Shown piece by piece: positions 24,738 through 33,251 of a DNA stretch of 41,308 bases. The stretch is from an uncultured Oscillospiraceae bacterium. GTDB lineage: Bacteria; Bacillota; Clostridia; Oscillospirales; Ruminococcaceae. The notes beneath the pieces were generated by a model that was not told where the DNA came from, made no database searches, and worked only from the letters and a program-made list of their open reading frames with translations. The stretch is taken from NCBI GenBank assembly GCA_910579545.1, contig CAJTVI010000014.1, positions 1-41,308 of the forward strand, read 5' to 3'. The position numbers were made by a program, and so were the translations under genes. Each line of letters starts with the position of its first letter. Positions within the stretch are counted from its first letter, which is position 1.

Positions 24738-25793
24738 ATGAAGCCGCAAAAACCCGTAAAACAGCTGCCCGCCATTGAGGTCTCCCTCTTTTGCAGCCAG
24801 GCGGCCATGATCCTGCGCTCGGGCATCCTGCTGTACGACGGCATGGATGTGCTGCGCCAAAGCTATGCGGACACCCCTTACAGCGGGGTGATGGAATCGG
24901 TCTGCCAGGCCGTGCGGGAGGGCAGCGAGCTGCACGGGGCGCTGGCGGCGGCGGGGGCCTTTCCCCAGTACATGGTGCAGATGGTGCGCGCCGGCGAGAT
25001 GACCGGCCATCTGGACGAGGTGCTGGCCCGGCTCTCGGTGTATTACGAAAGCGAGGACCGGCTGCGCAGCGAGGTGCGCAGCGCGGTCACCTACCCGCTG
25101 GTGCTGGTGGGCATGCTGGCCGTGGTCATCGGCATTTTGGTGGTGCGGGTGCTGCCCATCTTTGAGTCGGTTTTCCGCGGGCTGGGCGGCGGGCCGTCCG
25201 GCACGGTCAGCCTGGTGCTCTCGGGCGGCATGGCGCTGGGCCGGGCCATGCTGGTGCTGGTGCTGGTGCTGCTGGCCGCGGTGCTGGCCGTCTGGCTGGC
25301 CTGGCGGGCCGGCAGGCAGCGCCAGGTGCTGAACGCCGCCGGCCGCATAGTGCCCGCCATCGGGCGGCTGCGCCGCCAGCAGGCGGCACTGCGGTTTTGC
25401 TCGGTGGTGGAGATGGTGCTCTCGAGCGGGTACGATCTCGGCCAGGCCATGGAAATTTTACCCGAGCTCTTGCAGGGCGGCCCGGGCGAAGAGGCCGCGG
25501 CCCAGTGCCGGCAAAAGCTGGCCGAAACCGGCGACCTTGGCCAGGCGGTGCAGGGCATCGGCCTGTTCGAGCCGCTGCACGAGCGGATGATCGCGGTGGG
25601 GGCCGGCACCGGCAGCACCAGCCAGGTGCTGGGGCAGCTGGCCGGCATCTACGGCCGCGAGGTGGAAACCGGCATCCAGCGGCTGGCCGGCCGCATCGAG
25701 CCCACCCTTGTGGCGGTGCTCACCGCCATCATCGGGGGCATCCTGCTCTCGGTAATGCTGCCGCTGGCCGGCGTGATGAGCACGATGGCGTAA
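24738..25793 (+). CDS. Type II secretion/type IV pilus platform protein, PilC/GspF/ComGB-like
   Basis: This inner-membrane platform protein has 351 residues and two T2SF-type repeats. The first repeat includes FCSQAAMILRSGILLYDGMDVL (19-40), with membrane segments near 120-140 and 170-195. The second repeat includes FCSVVEMVLSSGYDLGQAMEIL, and a last membrane segment near 325-348 ends in LPLAGVMSTMA. AAGGAGG precedes the ATG. It is followed by four small membrane-anchored proteins and a PilT-like ATPase. Confidence 0.9.
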   Translation: MKPQKPVKQLPAIEVSLFCSQAAMILRSGILLYDGMDVLRQSYADTPYSGVMESVCQAVREGSELHGALAAAGAFPQYMVQMVRAGEMTGHLDEVLARLSVYYESEDRLRSEVRSAVTYPLVLVGMLAVVIGILVVRVLPIFESVFRGLGGGPSGTVSLVLSGGMALGRAMLVLVLVLLAAVLAVWLAWRAGRQRQVLNAAGRIVPAIGRLRRQQAALRFCSVVEMVLSSGYDLGQAMEILPELLQGGPGEEAAAQCRQKLAETGDLGQAVQGIGLFEPLHERMIAVGAGTGSTSQVLGQLAGIYGREVETGIQRLAGRIEPTLVAVLTAIIGGILLSVMLPLAGVMSTMA

Positions 25794-25870
25794 GGCCCGC
25801 AAGGCGGAGCTTTTAAGGCGTGGGCGCCCCAAACGGGTGCGGCAGGCCTTGCATGAAAGGGGCGGTGAGG

Positions 25871-26185
25871 ATGGCGCGGCGCAGAACCGGCCGGCTGCGG
25901 ACGGTGCTGCTGGGGCTTTTTGCCCTGGCGGTGCTGCTGGGCTTTGTGCTGGCCAGCGGCTGGGTGGGCCAAAAAAACGAGGCCGAACAGGCCGAGCTCG
26001 TGCGGGCCGCGGTGGAGCAGGCGCTGGTAAGCTGCTATGCCGCCGAGGGCCGCTACCCCCAGGACCTTGCCTATTTAGAGCAGCATTACGGGGTCTGGAT
26101 CGACCACACCCGGTATGTGGTGGCCTACGACGCCTTTGCCGACAACATCCGCCCGCGGGTGCGGGTGATCCAACTGGAGGGATAA
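25871..26185 (+). CDS. Small pilin-like membrane-anchored protein
   Basis: The 104-residue product has a basic N-terminus, one hydrophobic segment (about 12-32, VLLGLFALAVLLGFVLASGWV) and a globular part with YAAEGRYPQDLAYLEQHYG, which resembles the region after the helix in type II pseudopilins. The canonical prepilin Glu at position +5 is missing. The start at 25871 is preferred because GGTGAGG abuts it; 25853 is an in-frame alternative. It is 77 bp after the platform gene and 3 bp before the next gene. Confidence 0.7.
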   Translation: MARRRTGRLRTVLLGLFALAVLLGFVLASGWVGQKNEAEQAELVRAAVEQALVSCYAAEGRYPQDLAYLEQHYGVWIDHTRYVVAYDAFADNIRPRVRVIQLEG

Positions 26186-26188
26186 GCC

Positions 26189-26650
26189 ATGCGCAAGGGT
26201 TCCTTTTCGGCCGGCGGGCTGCTCATGTTTTTGGTGTATGGCCTGTTCGCCCTCTTTTCGCTGCTGCTGGTGGTGATCGGCGCGGGGGTCTACCGCGGCG
26301 TGGTCGAGACCGGGCGGCAGAACACCGAGATCCGGGCCGCCCTCTTTTACCTGGCCAACCAGGTGCGGATGTGTTCGGGCGAGCCGCGGCTTTTGCAGCA
26401 GGACGGATGCACCGCGCTGGTGCTGCAGAACGACGGCAGCGACAACGAAACGGTCATCTGGTACGAGGACGGGGCGCTGCGGGAGTACTACGGCCCCGCG
26501 GGCGGCGGGCTTTCGGCCGCAAAGGGCATGGGCGAGGAGATCGCGGCGCTAAAGGAGTTCAGCCTTACGGAATCCGGCGGCCTGCTCACCGCCTCGGTGC
26601 GCATCACGGGCGGCCGGGTGCACAGCATGGCGCTGTGCGCGGCGGCATAG
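26189..26650 (+). CDS. DUF4860-like membrane-anchored protein
   Basis: The 153-residue product has one N-terminal membrane segment (LLMFLVYGLFALFSLLLVVIG, 11-31) and an extracytoplasmic domain. The pattern of RAALFYLANQVR followed by a paired beta region resembles DUF4860, found in Firmicute pilus-like clusters. No clear prepilin peptidase site is visible. It starts 3 bp after the preceding gene with a GAGG site, so it is co-translated. Confidence 0.75.
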   Translation: MRKGSFSAGGLLMFLVYGLFALFSLLLVVIGAGVYRGVVETGRQNTEIRAALFYLANQVRMCSGEPRLLQQDGCTALVLQNDGSDNETVIWYEDGALREYYGPAGGGLSAAKGMGEEIAALKEFSLTESGGLLTASVRITGGRVHSMALCAAA

Positions 26651-26662
26651 GGGGGCGGCGGC

Positions 26663-27154
26663 ATGAAAAGACGGAACCTTGCGCTGCTGGAGCTGGCCCT
26701 GGTCATCCTGTTTACCGCCCTCTCGGCGGCGGTGCTGGTGCAGGTGTTCGCGGCGGCCCGGCAGACCAGCGAGGACAGCCGCGCAAGGACCCTGGGCCAG
26801 GCGATGGCCCAGGACCTGATCGAGCGCTGGCGGGCCGGCGAGGAGGCCGACGCCCTCTTTGAGGAGGCCGGCGGCTGGCAGGCGCTGCCCGGCGAGGCGT
26901 GCGCCGGGCTGCTGGATGCGCTGAACGCCCCGGAGGATGCCGAACTGGCGCCCATCGGCGGCGGCGCCCTCTTGCTGGACGCGGCCCTGCTGCCCGCCGC
27001 CGGCGAGAATACGGCCTACCGCTTGGAGGCGGCGCTGGCCGAAGAGCCGCAGCCGGCCGGCCGGCTGTGCCATCTGGTGGTGCGGCTCTGGGCGGTGCAC
27101 AGCGGGCAGGAGCTCTTCTGCTTTGCGGCCAGCCAGTACCAGCCGGGGGCATAG
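26663..27154 (+). CDS. Pilin-like protein with conserved +5 Glu
   Basis: The 163-residue product has an N-terminus RRN-LALLE followed by a long hydrophobic helix. If cut after Asn5, Glu falls at +5 as in type IV pilins, but the usual -1 Gly is Asn. The remainder is acidic and Ala/Leu-rich. The gene lies 12 bp after the DUF4860-like gene. It is probably a minor pseudopilin, or an uncleaved pilin-like protein. Confidence 0.65.
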   Translation: MKRRNLALLELALVILFTALSAAVLVQVFAAARQTSEDSRARTLGQAMAQDLIERWRAGEEADALFEEAGGWQALPGEACAGLLDALNAPEDAELAPIGGGALLLDAALLPAAGENTAYRLEAALAEEPQPAGRLCHLVVRLWAVHSGQELFCFAASQYQPGA

Positions 27155-27211
27155 AGAGGCGCGGCATAAAATGCGCGGCGGCAAACGCGCAAACAAGGAG
27201 GGAACAACGCC

Positions 27212-27616
27212 ATGCGGCAGCAAACAGGCGGCGGCAGCACCGGCCTTGCCTCGGTGCTCATGATCGTGATGATCCTGGCCCTTACCTGCTTTGGGGTGCT
27301 GGCCCTCTCCAGCGCCCGGGCGGACGGCGCGGTCAGCGCCCGGGCCGGGCAGTTTTCGGCCGGGTACTATGCGGCCGAGGGGCGGCTGGAGCGCCGGCTG
27401 GCCGAATTGGACGCCGATCTGCAGGCCGGCCGGCTGAGCCTTGCCGGGGGCAAGATTCTCGAGCTGGCCGAGCCGCTGGGTGAAACCCAGGAGCTGCGCA
27501 TGGCCGTGGAGGCCGGGCCGGACGGCCACTGCCGGGCGGTGTTTTGCCAGCTTGTGTATACCGACAGCTGGCAGCCCAGCGAAGGCCCCGGCCAGCTTTG
27601 GAACGGAGGGGAATGA
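27212..27616 (+). CDS. PilX-like small membrane-anchored protein
   Basis: The 134-residue product has an N-terminal STG-LASVLMIVMILALTCFGV hydrophobic segment. GQFSAGYYAAEGRLERRLAELD follows, like the YYAAEAGLE helix of PilX-type pilus assembly proteins. A Gly precedes the hydrophobic stretch, but +5 is not Glu. AAGGAGG lies before the ATG. The gene ends 6 bp before the PilT-like gene. Confidence 0.7.
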   Translation: MRQQTGGGSTGLASVLMIVMILALTCFGVLALSSARADGAVSARAGQFSAGYYAAEGRLERRLAELDADLQAGRLSLAGGKILELAEPLGETQELRMAVEAGPDGHCRAVFCQLVYTDSWQPSEGPGQLWNGGE

Positions 27617-27622
27617 GCCAAG

Positions 27623-28678
27623 ATGCAGATTTTGGAGATCTTACAGGCCGCCATGGAGCGGGGCAGCTCGGACGTGTTTATCATCCCGGGCTCGCCGGTG
27701 TATGTCAAGGCGCAGGGGCAGATGCAGCCGCTGGGCGAGGTGCGGGTGATGCCGCCGGATTCCGAGCAGCTCATCCGCCAGCTCTACCAAAAGGCCGAGC
27801 GCGGCATGGACGCCCTGATCAGGGAGGGGGACGACGATTTCTCCTTCTCGCTGCCCGGGCTTAAAGGGCGGTTCCGGTGCAGCGCCTATAAGCAGCGGTC
27901 CTCGCTGGCCTGCGTCATCCGGGTGGTCACCTTTGGGCTGCCCAGCGCCGAGGAGATGCATATCCCGGCCACCGTCATGGACCTGTACAGCATCAAAAAC
28001 GGCATGATCCTGGTCACCGGCGCGGCCGGCAGCGGCAAGTCCACCACCCTGGCCTGCCTCATCGACCGGATCAACCGGGAAAAGAGCGGCCACATCATCA
28101 CCCTTGAGGACCCCATCGAGTATGTGCACTCCCACCAGAAGTGCCTGGTAAGCCAGCGGGAAATCTCCCACGACACCGAGAGCTATTCCGCCGCCCTGCG
28201 GGCGGCTTTGCGCCAGACCCCCAGTGTGATCCTGCTGGGCGAGATGCGGGATTTTGAGACCATCCAAACCGCCATCACCGCCGCCGAGACCGGCCAGCTG
28301 CTGCTCTCCACCCTGCACACCATCGGGGCGGCCAAAACCATCGACCGCATTGTGGACGTCTTCCCCGCCCACCAGCAAAGCCAGGTGCGCATCCAGCTTT
28401 CCATGGTGCTCAAGGCGGTGGTCTCCCAGCAGCTGCTGCCCCTCAAGGAGGGCGGCATCGCGCCGGTGTTCGAGGTGATGCGCATCACCCCCGCCATCCA
28501 GAACCACATCCGCTCGGGCCAGACCTTCCAGATCGACAACGCCATCTACGCCGGTGAAAAGGACGGCATGCAGACCATGGACGGCGACATCCTGCGCCTC
28601 TACCGGGCCGGCCGCATCACCAAAGAGGTGGCCCTGGCCTACGCGGTCAACCCGCAGACCCTGGCCGGCAAGCTGTAA
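27623..28678 (+). CDS. pilT: PilT-like twitching ATPase
   Basis: This cytosolic hexameric ATPase of the type II/IV secretion superfamily has 351 residues. Visible are Walker A GAAGSGKST (133-141), the Asp box TLEDPIEYVHSH, Walker B SVILLGEMRD, and the His box AAETGQLLLSTLHT. Length and the MRD motif favour PilT (retraction) over PilB, which is longer. It is the only motor gene here. It ends the operon and is followed by repeat DNA and a bidirectional terminator. Confidence 0.93.
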   Translation: MQILEILQAAMERGSSDVFIIPGSPVYVKAQGQMQPLGEVRVMPPDSEQLIRQLYQKAERGMDALIREGDDDFSFSLPGLKGRFRCSAYKQRSSLACVIRVVTFGLPSAEEMHIPATVMDLYSIKNGMILVTGAAGSGKSTTLACLIDRINREKSGHIITLEDPIEYVHSHQKCLVSQREISHDTESYSAALRAALRQTPSVILLGEMRDFETIQTAITAAETGQLLLSTLHTIGAAKTIDRIVDVFPAHQQSQVRIQLSMVLKAVVSQQLLPLKEGGIAPVFEVMRITPAIQNHIRSGQTFQIDNAIYAGEKDGMQTMDGDILRLYRAGRITKEVALAYAVNPQTLAGKL

Positions 28679-28697
28679 GGCGGGGCCTGCATGTGTT

Positions 28698-28795
28698 TGC
28701 CAAGCGAACGACCTAAAGAACCGTCCCTCCTCGTCGGCCAGCGGCGGCCATTGGGAGTTTTTCTCGACTGCTCCCTTTCGTCGGCCAGCACAAAA
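28698..28795. repeat. Dispersed repeat R2, copy b
   Basis: Segment 28699-28744 matches 18225-18270 with about five differences. A further TTTCGTCGGCCAGCA lies at 28777-28791, resembling 18214-18226. The rest of the 28679-28950 gap holds no convincing gene. Confidence 0.75.
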
Positions 28796-28836
28796 ACTCA
28801 TTCAATGCCATAAAAACGATAACACGCATAAAAATT

Positions 28837-28862
28837 GCCCGGGTTACAACTGTAACCCGGGC
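28837..28862. repeat. Perfect 12-bp inverted repeat
   Basis: GCCCGGGTTACA (28837-28848) and its complement (28851-28862) are separated by AC. No T-run follows on either strand, so it could be a protein-binding palindrome or an RNA stem. Confidence 0.75.
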
Positions 28863-28951
28863 GAATCATCTCTGCGCCCTTCCTCGCCCGCCGCCGCACC
28901 CCGCGGCCAAAACGCGGGGGAACAATTGTACATTGCAAAATTTGCGTCATA

Positions 28952-29001
28952 AAAGCCCCCCGCCCGGCAGCTTGCTCCTGCCCGGCGGGGGGTCTTTCTT
29001 T
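28952..29001. terminator. Bidirectional terminator between pilT and pheT
   Basis: A 15-bp stem with one mismatch (28956-28970 with 28978-28992, CCCCCCGCCCGGCAG type) has T-rich sequence (TCTTTCTTT) on the plus strand and CTTTTAT on the minus strand. It separates two convergent genes. Confidence 0.88.
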
Positions 29002-29074
29002 ACATGGCTTATGGGGCTTTATGGGGTGCTTACGGGCCGGCTTCAAACAGGCCGGCCTTAGCCAAGCCCGGCGC

Positions 29075-31549
29075 TCAGCTGCGCAGCGTAACCCCCAAAG
29101 CCTCCAGTTTCTGCAAAATGCAGGCCACCGCGCCGTCCGCCTCCTCGTCGGTCAGGGTGCGGTCGGGTGCGCGGAACACTAAGTTATAGGCAAGGCTCTT
29201 TTTGCCCTCGCCCAGCTTTTCGCCGGTGTACACGTCAAACAGGGCCACGCTCTCCAGCAGCTTGCCCGCGCCCTCCCGGATGCAGCCTTCCAGCGCGGCG
29301 GCGGGGGTGTCGTCCGACGCCACCAGCGCAAGGTCGCGGGTGGTGGCCGGGTGGCGGGGCAGCGGTACGCACTGGGGGCAGGCGCCGCGGCAGGCAAACA
29401 GGGCGTCCAGGTCCAGGTCCGCCGCCACCACCCGGGCCTTGATGCCGTACCCGGCGGCCACGGCCGGGTGCACCTCGCCCACCGTGGCAATTTTGGTATC
29501 GCCCGCAAACAGGTCGGCGGTGCGGCCGGGGTGCCAGGGGCCGGTCTCGGCGGTGCGCTCGGCCCGCAAAGCCGGGATGCCGGCGGTGGCCGCCAGCTGC
29601 TCCAGCACACCCTTCATGGCCGCAAAATCCCAGGGCCCGCCGTAGGCGGCCAACACAATCTTCTGGTTTTCGCGCGGCAAAAGGTCGCTGGGGGTCTTGC
29701 CCTCGGCGGCAAGCTTTTGGCACAGGGCCGGGTAGTTGTTAAAGTCATTGTCCGCCACCTCGTGGGCAAGCGGGCTGGGGTGGTACTCGGTGGCCTGCTC
29801 GTACACCGCGCACTCGGGCGCGCGCGCGCCCCAGTTGCGGGCCACCACCTCCAAAATGCTGGGCAGGGCGGTGGTGCGCATGATACTGGTGTCCTCGCCC
29901 AGAGGGTTCGAGAGCACCACCGCCTCCCGCAGGGGGCTATCCGCCGGCAGGCGGATGGCGTCAAAGCACTTGGGGCTGTAAAAGCTAAAGGTCTCGCACT
30001 CCCACAGGCCATAGCCGGCCAGGGCGTTCAGCATCTTCTGGTCAAAGCACTGCCGGGGGGTGGGCCGGGCCTCGGCCGTGCCCCGCATCAGGGTGCTGGG
30101 CAGCTTGTTGTAGCCCACATACCGGGCCACCTCCTCGGCAATGTCGCAGCTGCGCTCCATGTCCCAGCGCCAGGTGGGGCAAACCACCTCGTCCCCTTCC
30201 ACCGCAAAGCCCAGCGGCAACAAAATGTCCACCATCTGCTGGCGGCTCAGCTCGGTGCCCAGCAGCTTGTTTACCGCCTCGGGCACAAGCGGGATGCGCC
30301 GTTCCTTGCGGGGGGCGGGGTAGACGTCGATCACCCCGTTTACCACGTCGCCGGCGTCCAAAAGCTGCACCAGCTCCAGCGCGCGGGCCAGCGCCTCGCC
30401 GCAGCTGTTGGGGTCCAGCCCCTTCTCGTACCGGCCGCTGGCCTCGGTGCGCAGCCCTAACTTTTTGGCGGTGGTGCGCACCGAGGGGCCGTTGAACATC
30501 GCGCTCTCAAACACCACGGTGGTGGTGTGCTCGTAGGTGCCGCTGTACTCGCCGCCCATCACCCCGGCCACGCCGATCGGCCCGGCCGCGTCCGCAATGA
30601 TCAGCATCTCCCCGCCCAGCTCGTGCTCGGTCCCCTCCAGGGTCACGATGCTCTCGCCCGGGCGGGCGTTGCGCACATGGATCTCGCCCCCATTCACATA
30701 CTTGTGGTCAAAGCAGTGCATCGGCTGGCCGTACTCCAGCATCACATAGTTGGTAATGTCCACCAAATTGTTGATGGGCCGCACCCCACAGGCCCGCAGC
30801 CGCTCCCGCAGCCACATGGGGCTGGGCTTTACCCGCACGTTTTCCACCACTGCGCCGCAGTACCGGTAGCAGAGGTCCGGGTTTTCGATAAACACCTTCA
30901 AATGCTCGTTTACATCCCCGTGCCCCGGCTTTACCGCCGGGGTGTGGTCTTTAAAGGGCACCCCAAAGGTGGCGGCCGTCTCCCGGCCCAGCGCCTTTAC
31001 CCCTAAGCAGTCCGGCCGGTTGGGGGTGATCTCAAACTCCACCGTCACGTCGTCCAGGCCCAGCGCGGCCGCGGCCGGTGTGCCGGGGGCGGGCAGGCCG
31101 TCCGGGTAGTCTCGCGCGTCCAGCACCAGGATCCCGTTCTCGATGGCATAGGGGAAGTCGTGGGCGGTCAGCCCCAGCTCGGCAAGGCTGCACAGCATCC
31201 CGTTCGACTCCACCCCCCGCAGCTTGCCGCGGGTGATCTTTACCCCGCCCGGCAGCCGGGAATTATGCAGCGCGGCGGGGCAGAGGTCCCCCACCCTGAG
31301 GTTCGCGGCGCCGGTCACGATCTGCACCGGGGCCTGTGCGCCCACATCCACCTGGCAGACCACCATGTGGTCGGAATCCGGGTGGGGCACGATCTCCAAA
31401 ATCTTACCGATCACCACATTGCTGATCTCGTCGGCCGGGCTCTCCCAGCCCTCCACCTTGCTGCCGCTCATGGTCATGCGGTCGGCGTACTCCTGGGGGG
31501 TGCAGTCGATCGCGGCAAACTCCCTGGCCCAGTTCAAAGGCATTTTCAT
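29075..31549 (-). CDS. pheT: Phenylalanyl-tRNA synthetase beta subunit
   Basis: This is the beta subunit of the alpha2-beta2 PheRS that charges tRNA-Phe. The 824 residues contain an N-terminal EMAP-type tRNA-binding domain (about 39-150, VVIGKILEIVPHPDSDHM), B3/B4 and B5 regions (for example CYRYCGAVVENVRVKPSPMW, NNLVDITNYVMLEYGQPMH), and a C-terminal FDX-ACB anticodon-binding domain (PRHPATTRDLALV onward). AAGGAGGG precedes the ATG. It follows pheS by 24 bp. Confidence 0.98.
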   Translation of the reverse strand: MKMPLNWAREFAAIDCTPQEYADRMTMSGSKVEGWESPADEISNVVIGKILEIVPHPDSDHMVVCQVDVGAQAPVQIVTGAANLRVGDLCPAALHNSRLPGGVKITRGKLRGVESNGMLCSLAELGLTAHDFPYAIENGILVLDARDYPDGLPAPGTPAAAALGLDDVTVEFEITPNRPDCLGVKALGRETAATFGVPFKDHTPAVKPGHGDVNEHLKVFIENPDLCYRYCGAVVENVRVKPSPMWLRERLRACGVRPINNLVDITNYVMLEYGQPMHCFDHKYVNGGEIHVRNARPGESIVTLEGTEHELGGEMLIIADAAGPIGVAGVMGGEYSGTYEHTTTVVFESAMFNGPSVRTTAKKLGLRTEASGRYEKGLDPNSCGEALARALELVQLLDAGDVVNGVIDVYPAPRKERRIPLVPEAVNKLLGTELSRQQMVDILLPLGFAVEGDEVVCPTWRWDMERSCDIAEEVARYVGYNKLPSTLMRGTAEARPTPRQCFDQKMLNALAGYGLWECETFSFYSPKCFDAIRLPADSPLREAVVLSNPLGEDTSIMRTTALPSILEVVARNWGARAPECAVYEQATEYHPSPLAHEVADNDFNNYPALCQKLAAEGKTPSDLLPRENQKIVLAAYGGPWDFAAMKGVLEQLAATAGIPALRAERTAETGPWHPGRTADLFAGDTKIATVGEVHPAVAAGYGIKARVVAADLDLDALFACRGACPQCVPLPRHPATTRDLALVASDDTPAAALEGCIREGAGKLLESVALFDVYTGEKLGEGKKSLAYNLVFRAPDRTLTDEEADGAVACILQKLEALGVTLRS

Positions 31550-31573
31550 GGCGTATCCCTCCTTCCCTCGTTC

Positions 31574-32593
31574 TTAAAACTGCCGCAAAAAGCGCAGGTC
31601 GTTCTCGTACAAAAGGCGCATGTCGTCAATGTTGTAGCGCATCATGGTGATCCGCTCAAGCCCCACGCCAAAGGCGTAGCCGCTGTATTTTTCAGGGTCG
31701 ATGCCGCAGCTTTCCAGCACCTTGGGGTGCACCATGCCGCAGCCCAAGATCTCGATCCAGCCCTCCCCCTTGCACATGGGGCAGCCCTTGCCGCCGCACT
31801 TAAAGCAGCTCATGTCCATCTCGGCGCTCGGCTCGGTATAGGGGAAGTGGTGGGGCCTGAAGCGCGCCCGGGTGTCCGGCCCGTAGAGCTTTTTGATAAA
31901 GGCCTCCAGGGTGCCCTTGAGGTCGCTGAAGGTGATGCCCTCGTCCACCACCAGCCCCTCGAGCTGGTGGAAGAGGGGGGAGTGGGTGGCGTCCACCGCG
32001 TCGCTGCGGTAGACCCGGCCGGGGGCCACGATCCGGATGGGGGGCTTTTTGTGCTCCATCGTGCGGATCTGCATCCCGCTGGTCTGGGTGCGCAGCAGGA
32101 TGTTCTCGGTGATATAAAAGGTGTCCTGGGTGTCCCGCGCGGGGTGGCTCTTGGGCATGTTCAGCATCTCAAAGTTGTAGTGGTCCAGCTCGATCTCCGG
32201 CCCGCTCACCACCTCAAAGCCCATGCCCAAAAAGATCTCCTTCAGCTCGGCCAGCACCTGCTGGAAGGGGTGCCGCCCGCCCTGGGCCGGCCGGCGGCCC
32301 GGCAGGGTCACGTCGATCACCTCGCCGGCCAGCCGGGCGTCCATGGCGGCCTCGGCCAGTTGGGCGGTGCGCTCGCGGATCGCCTCGCCGATCTCCCCGC
32401 GCACCTCGTTGGCCAGCGCGCCCACCACCGGCCGCTCCTCGGCGCTCAAAGCGCCCATCTGCTTTAAAATGCCGGTCAGTTCGCCCTTTTTGCCCAAAAA
32501 GCGCACCCGCGCCTCGTCCACCGCCTTTTCATCGGCCGCGGCGGCGATGGCCTGCCGCGCTGCCGCGCGGATGGCTTCCAATGCCTCTTTCAT
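31574..32593 (-). CDS. pheS: Phenylalanyl-tRNA synthetase alpha subunit
   Basis: This is the catalytic subunit of PheRS, with 339 residues. An N-terminal coiled-coil (about 1-90) precedes the class II core with HPARDTQDTFYI, RTQTSGMQIRTM, PGRVYRSDAVDATHSPLFHQLEG and the motif 3 region GVGLERITMMRYNIDDMRL. The ATG at 32593 has AGGAGGAGG upstream and is preferred to the 13-codon extension. Expression is controlled by a T-box leader. Confidence 0.98.
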   Translation of the reverse strand: MKEALEAIRAAARQAIAAAADEKAVDEARVRFLGKKGELTGILKQMGALSAEERPVVGALANEVRGEIGEAIRERTAQLAEAAMDARLAGEVIDVTLPGRRPAQGGRHPFQQVLAELKEIFLGMGFEVVSGPEIELDHYNFEMLNMPKSHPARDTQDTFYITENILLRTQTSGMQIRTMEHKKPPIRIVAPGRVYRSDAVDATHSPLFHQLEGLVVDEGITFSDLKGTLEAFIKKLYGPDTRARFRPHHFPYTEPSAEMDMSCFKCGGKGCPMCKGEGWIEILGCGMVHPKVLESCGIDPEKYSGYAFGVGLERITMMRYNIDDMRLLYENDLRFLRQF

Positions 32594-32635
32594 GCGTTTT
32601 GCCTCCTCCTTGTTGTGTTGTGCGGCGGGCAAAAC

Positions 32636-32672
32636 AAAAAGCCCCGCCCCCGCATGCGATCAGGGACGAAGC
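32636..32672 (-). terminator. T-box regulated terminator
   Basis: GCTTCGTCCCT pairs with GGGGGCGGGGC (11 pairs including G-U) around a 10-nt loop and is followed by TTTTTGTTTT on the minus strand. The 5' arm includes the CGTCCC seen after T-box antiterminators, so the two folds would compete. Confidence 0.8.
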
Positions 32673-33157
32673 CAAAGGTTTCAAAAAACCGGCTCCGCGG
32701 TACCACCCGGATTTCTGCCCGCCAAAGCCGCGCTCTGCAAAAAGCGCCGCGGCCCTTAAAAAGCCGCCGGTCACGGGCAAACACTCGTGCTCCCGCTAAC
32801 GGGGGACGCCGTCCCGGCCTACTGGCGCTTTTTGGGCCCCTGCCGGCCTTTTTTGCCGCGCCGCACACAGCGGGGCAAAACAAGCCGGCGGGCCAAAACG
32901 CCCTGTTCAGCCGGGCCGCTCAAAAGGGAACTTCCGCAAACAGATCCCCTTTGGGCCGCCGCGGCCCGGCCCAAAGGTCCGGCCCCGGCAAAAAGGGGAT
33001 GCAGCGCCCGGCGCGGGCCCTTCCAGCCGGGGCGGGTGCAAGGCGGCAAAGCCTGCACCGGCCGCGGGGCCCTTCTCTGCGGCGCGCAGTTTTTTTGCAA
33101 AAAACCGCGCGTTTTGCGTGCTGCGCTGGCGTACTTTCCTTTATCACAGCGTTTGTG
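32636..33157 (-). ncRNA. T-box leader riboswitch of pheST
   Basis: Reading leftward, the leader ends with the T-box core GGGTGGTACCGCGG (32695-32708), which pairs with the uncharged tRNA acceptor end. A terminator follows just downstream. The upstream boundary is set by the promoter at 33164-33192. AGTA motifs like those of stem I occur at 33132-33135 and 32820-32823. A possible UUC (Phe) specifier is at 32928-32930, but I cannot fold the stem confidently. From the promoter to the core is about 450 nt, long for a T-box. Confidence 0.9.
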
Positions 33158-33163
33158 CCGCCT

Positions 33164-33215
33164 ATTATAGCACGGGCGCGGCCGGTTTGCAAGCGCCGGG
33201 CAAATGTTGTATCAT
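33164..33215. promoter_or_regulatory. Divergent pheST/acpS promoters sharing one -35 box
   Basis: The self-complementary hexamer TTGCAA (33187-33192) serves as -35 in both directions. Leftward, a 17-bp spacer leads to a perfect TATAAT (33164-33169). Rightward, a 17-bp spacer leads to TATCAT (33210-33215). Confidence 0.75.
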
Positions 33216-33251
33216 AAAAGGCGACCAGAACAAAAAGGGGAGGGGCCGCGT

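Noticed and set aside
29351..32467. Long plus-strand frames opposite pheT and pheS
   Set aside because: They mirror the synthetase genes and encode His/Ala/Gly-rich sequence without motifs.
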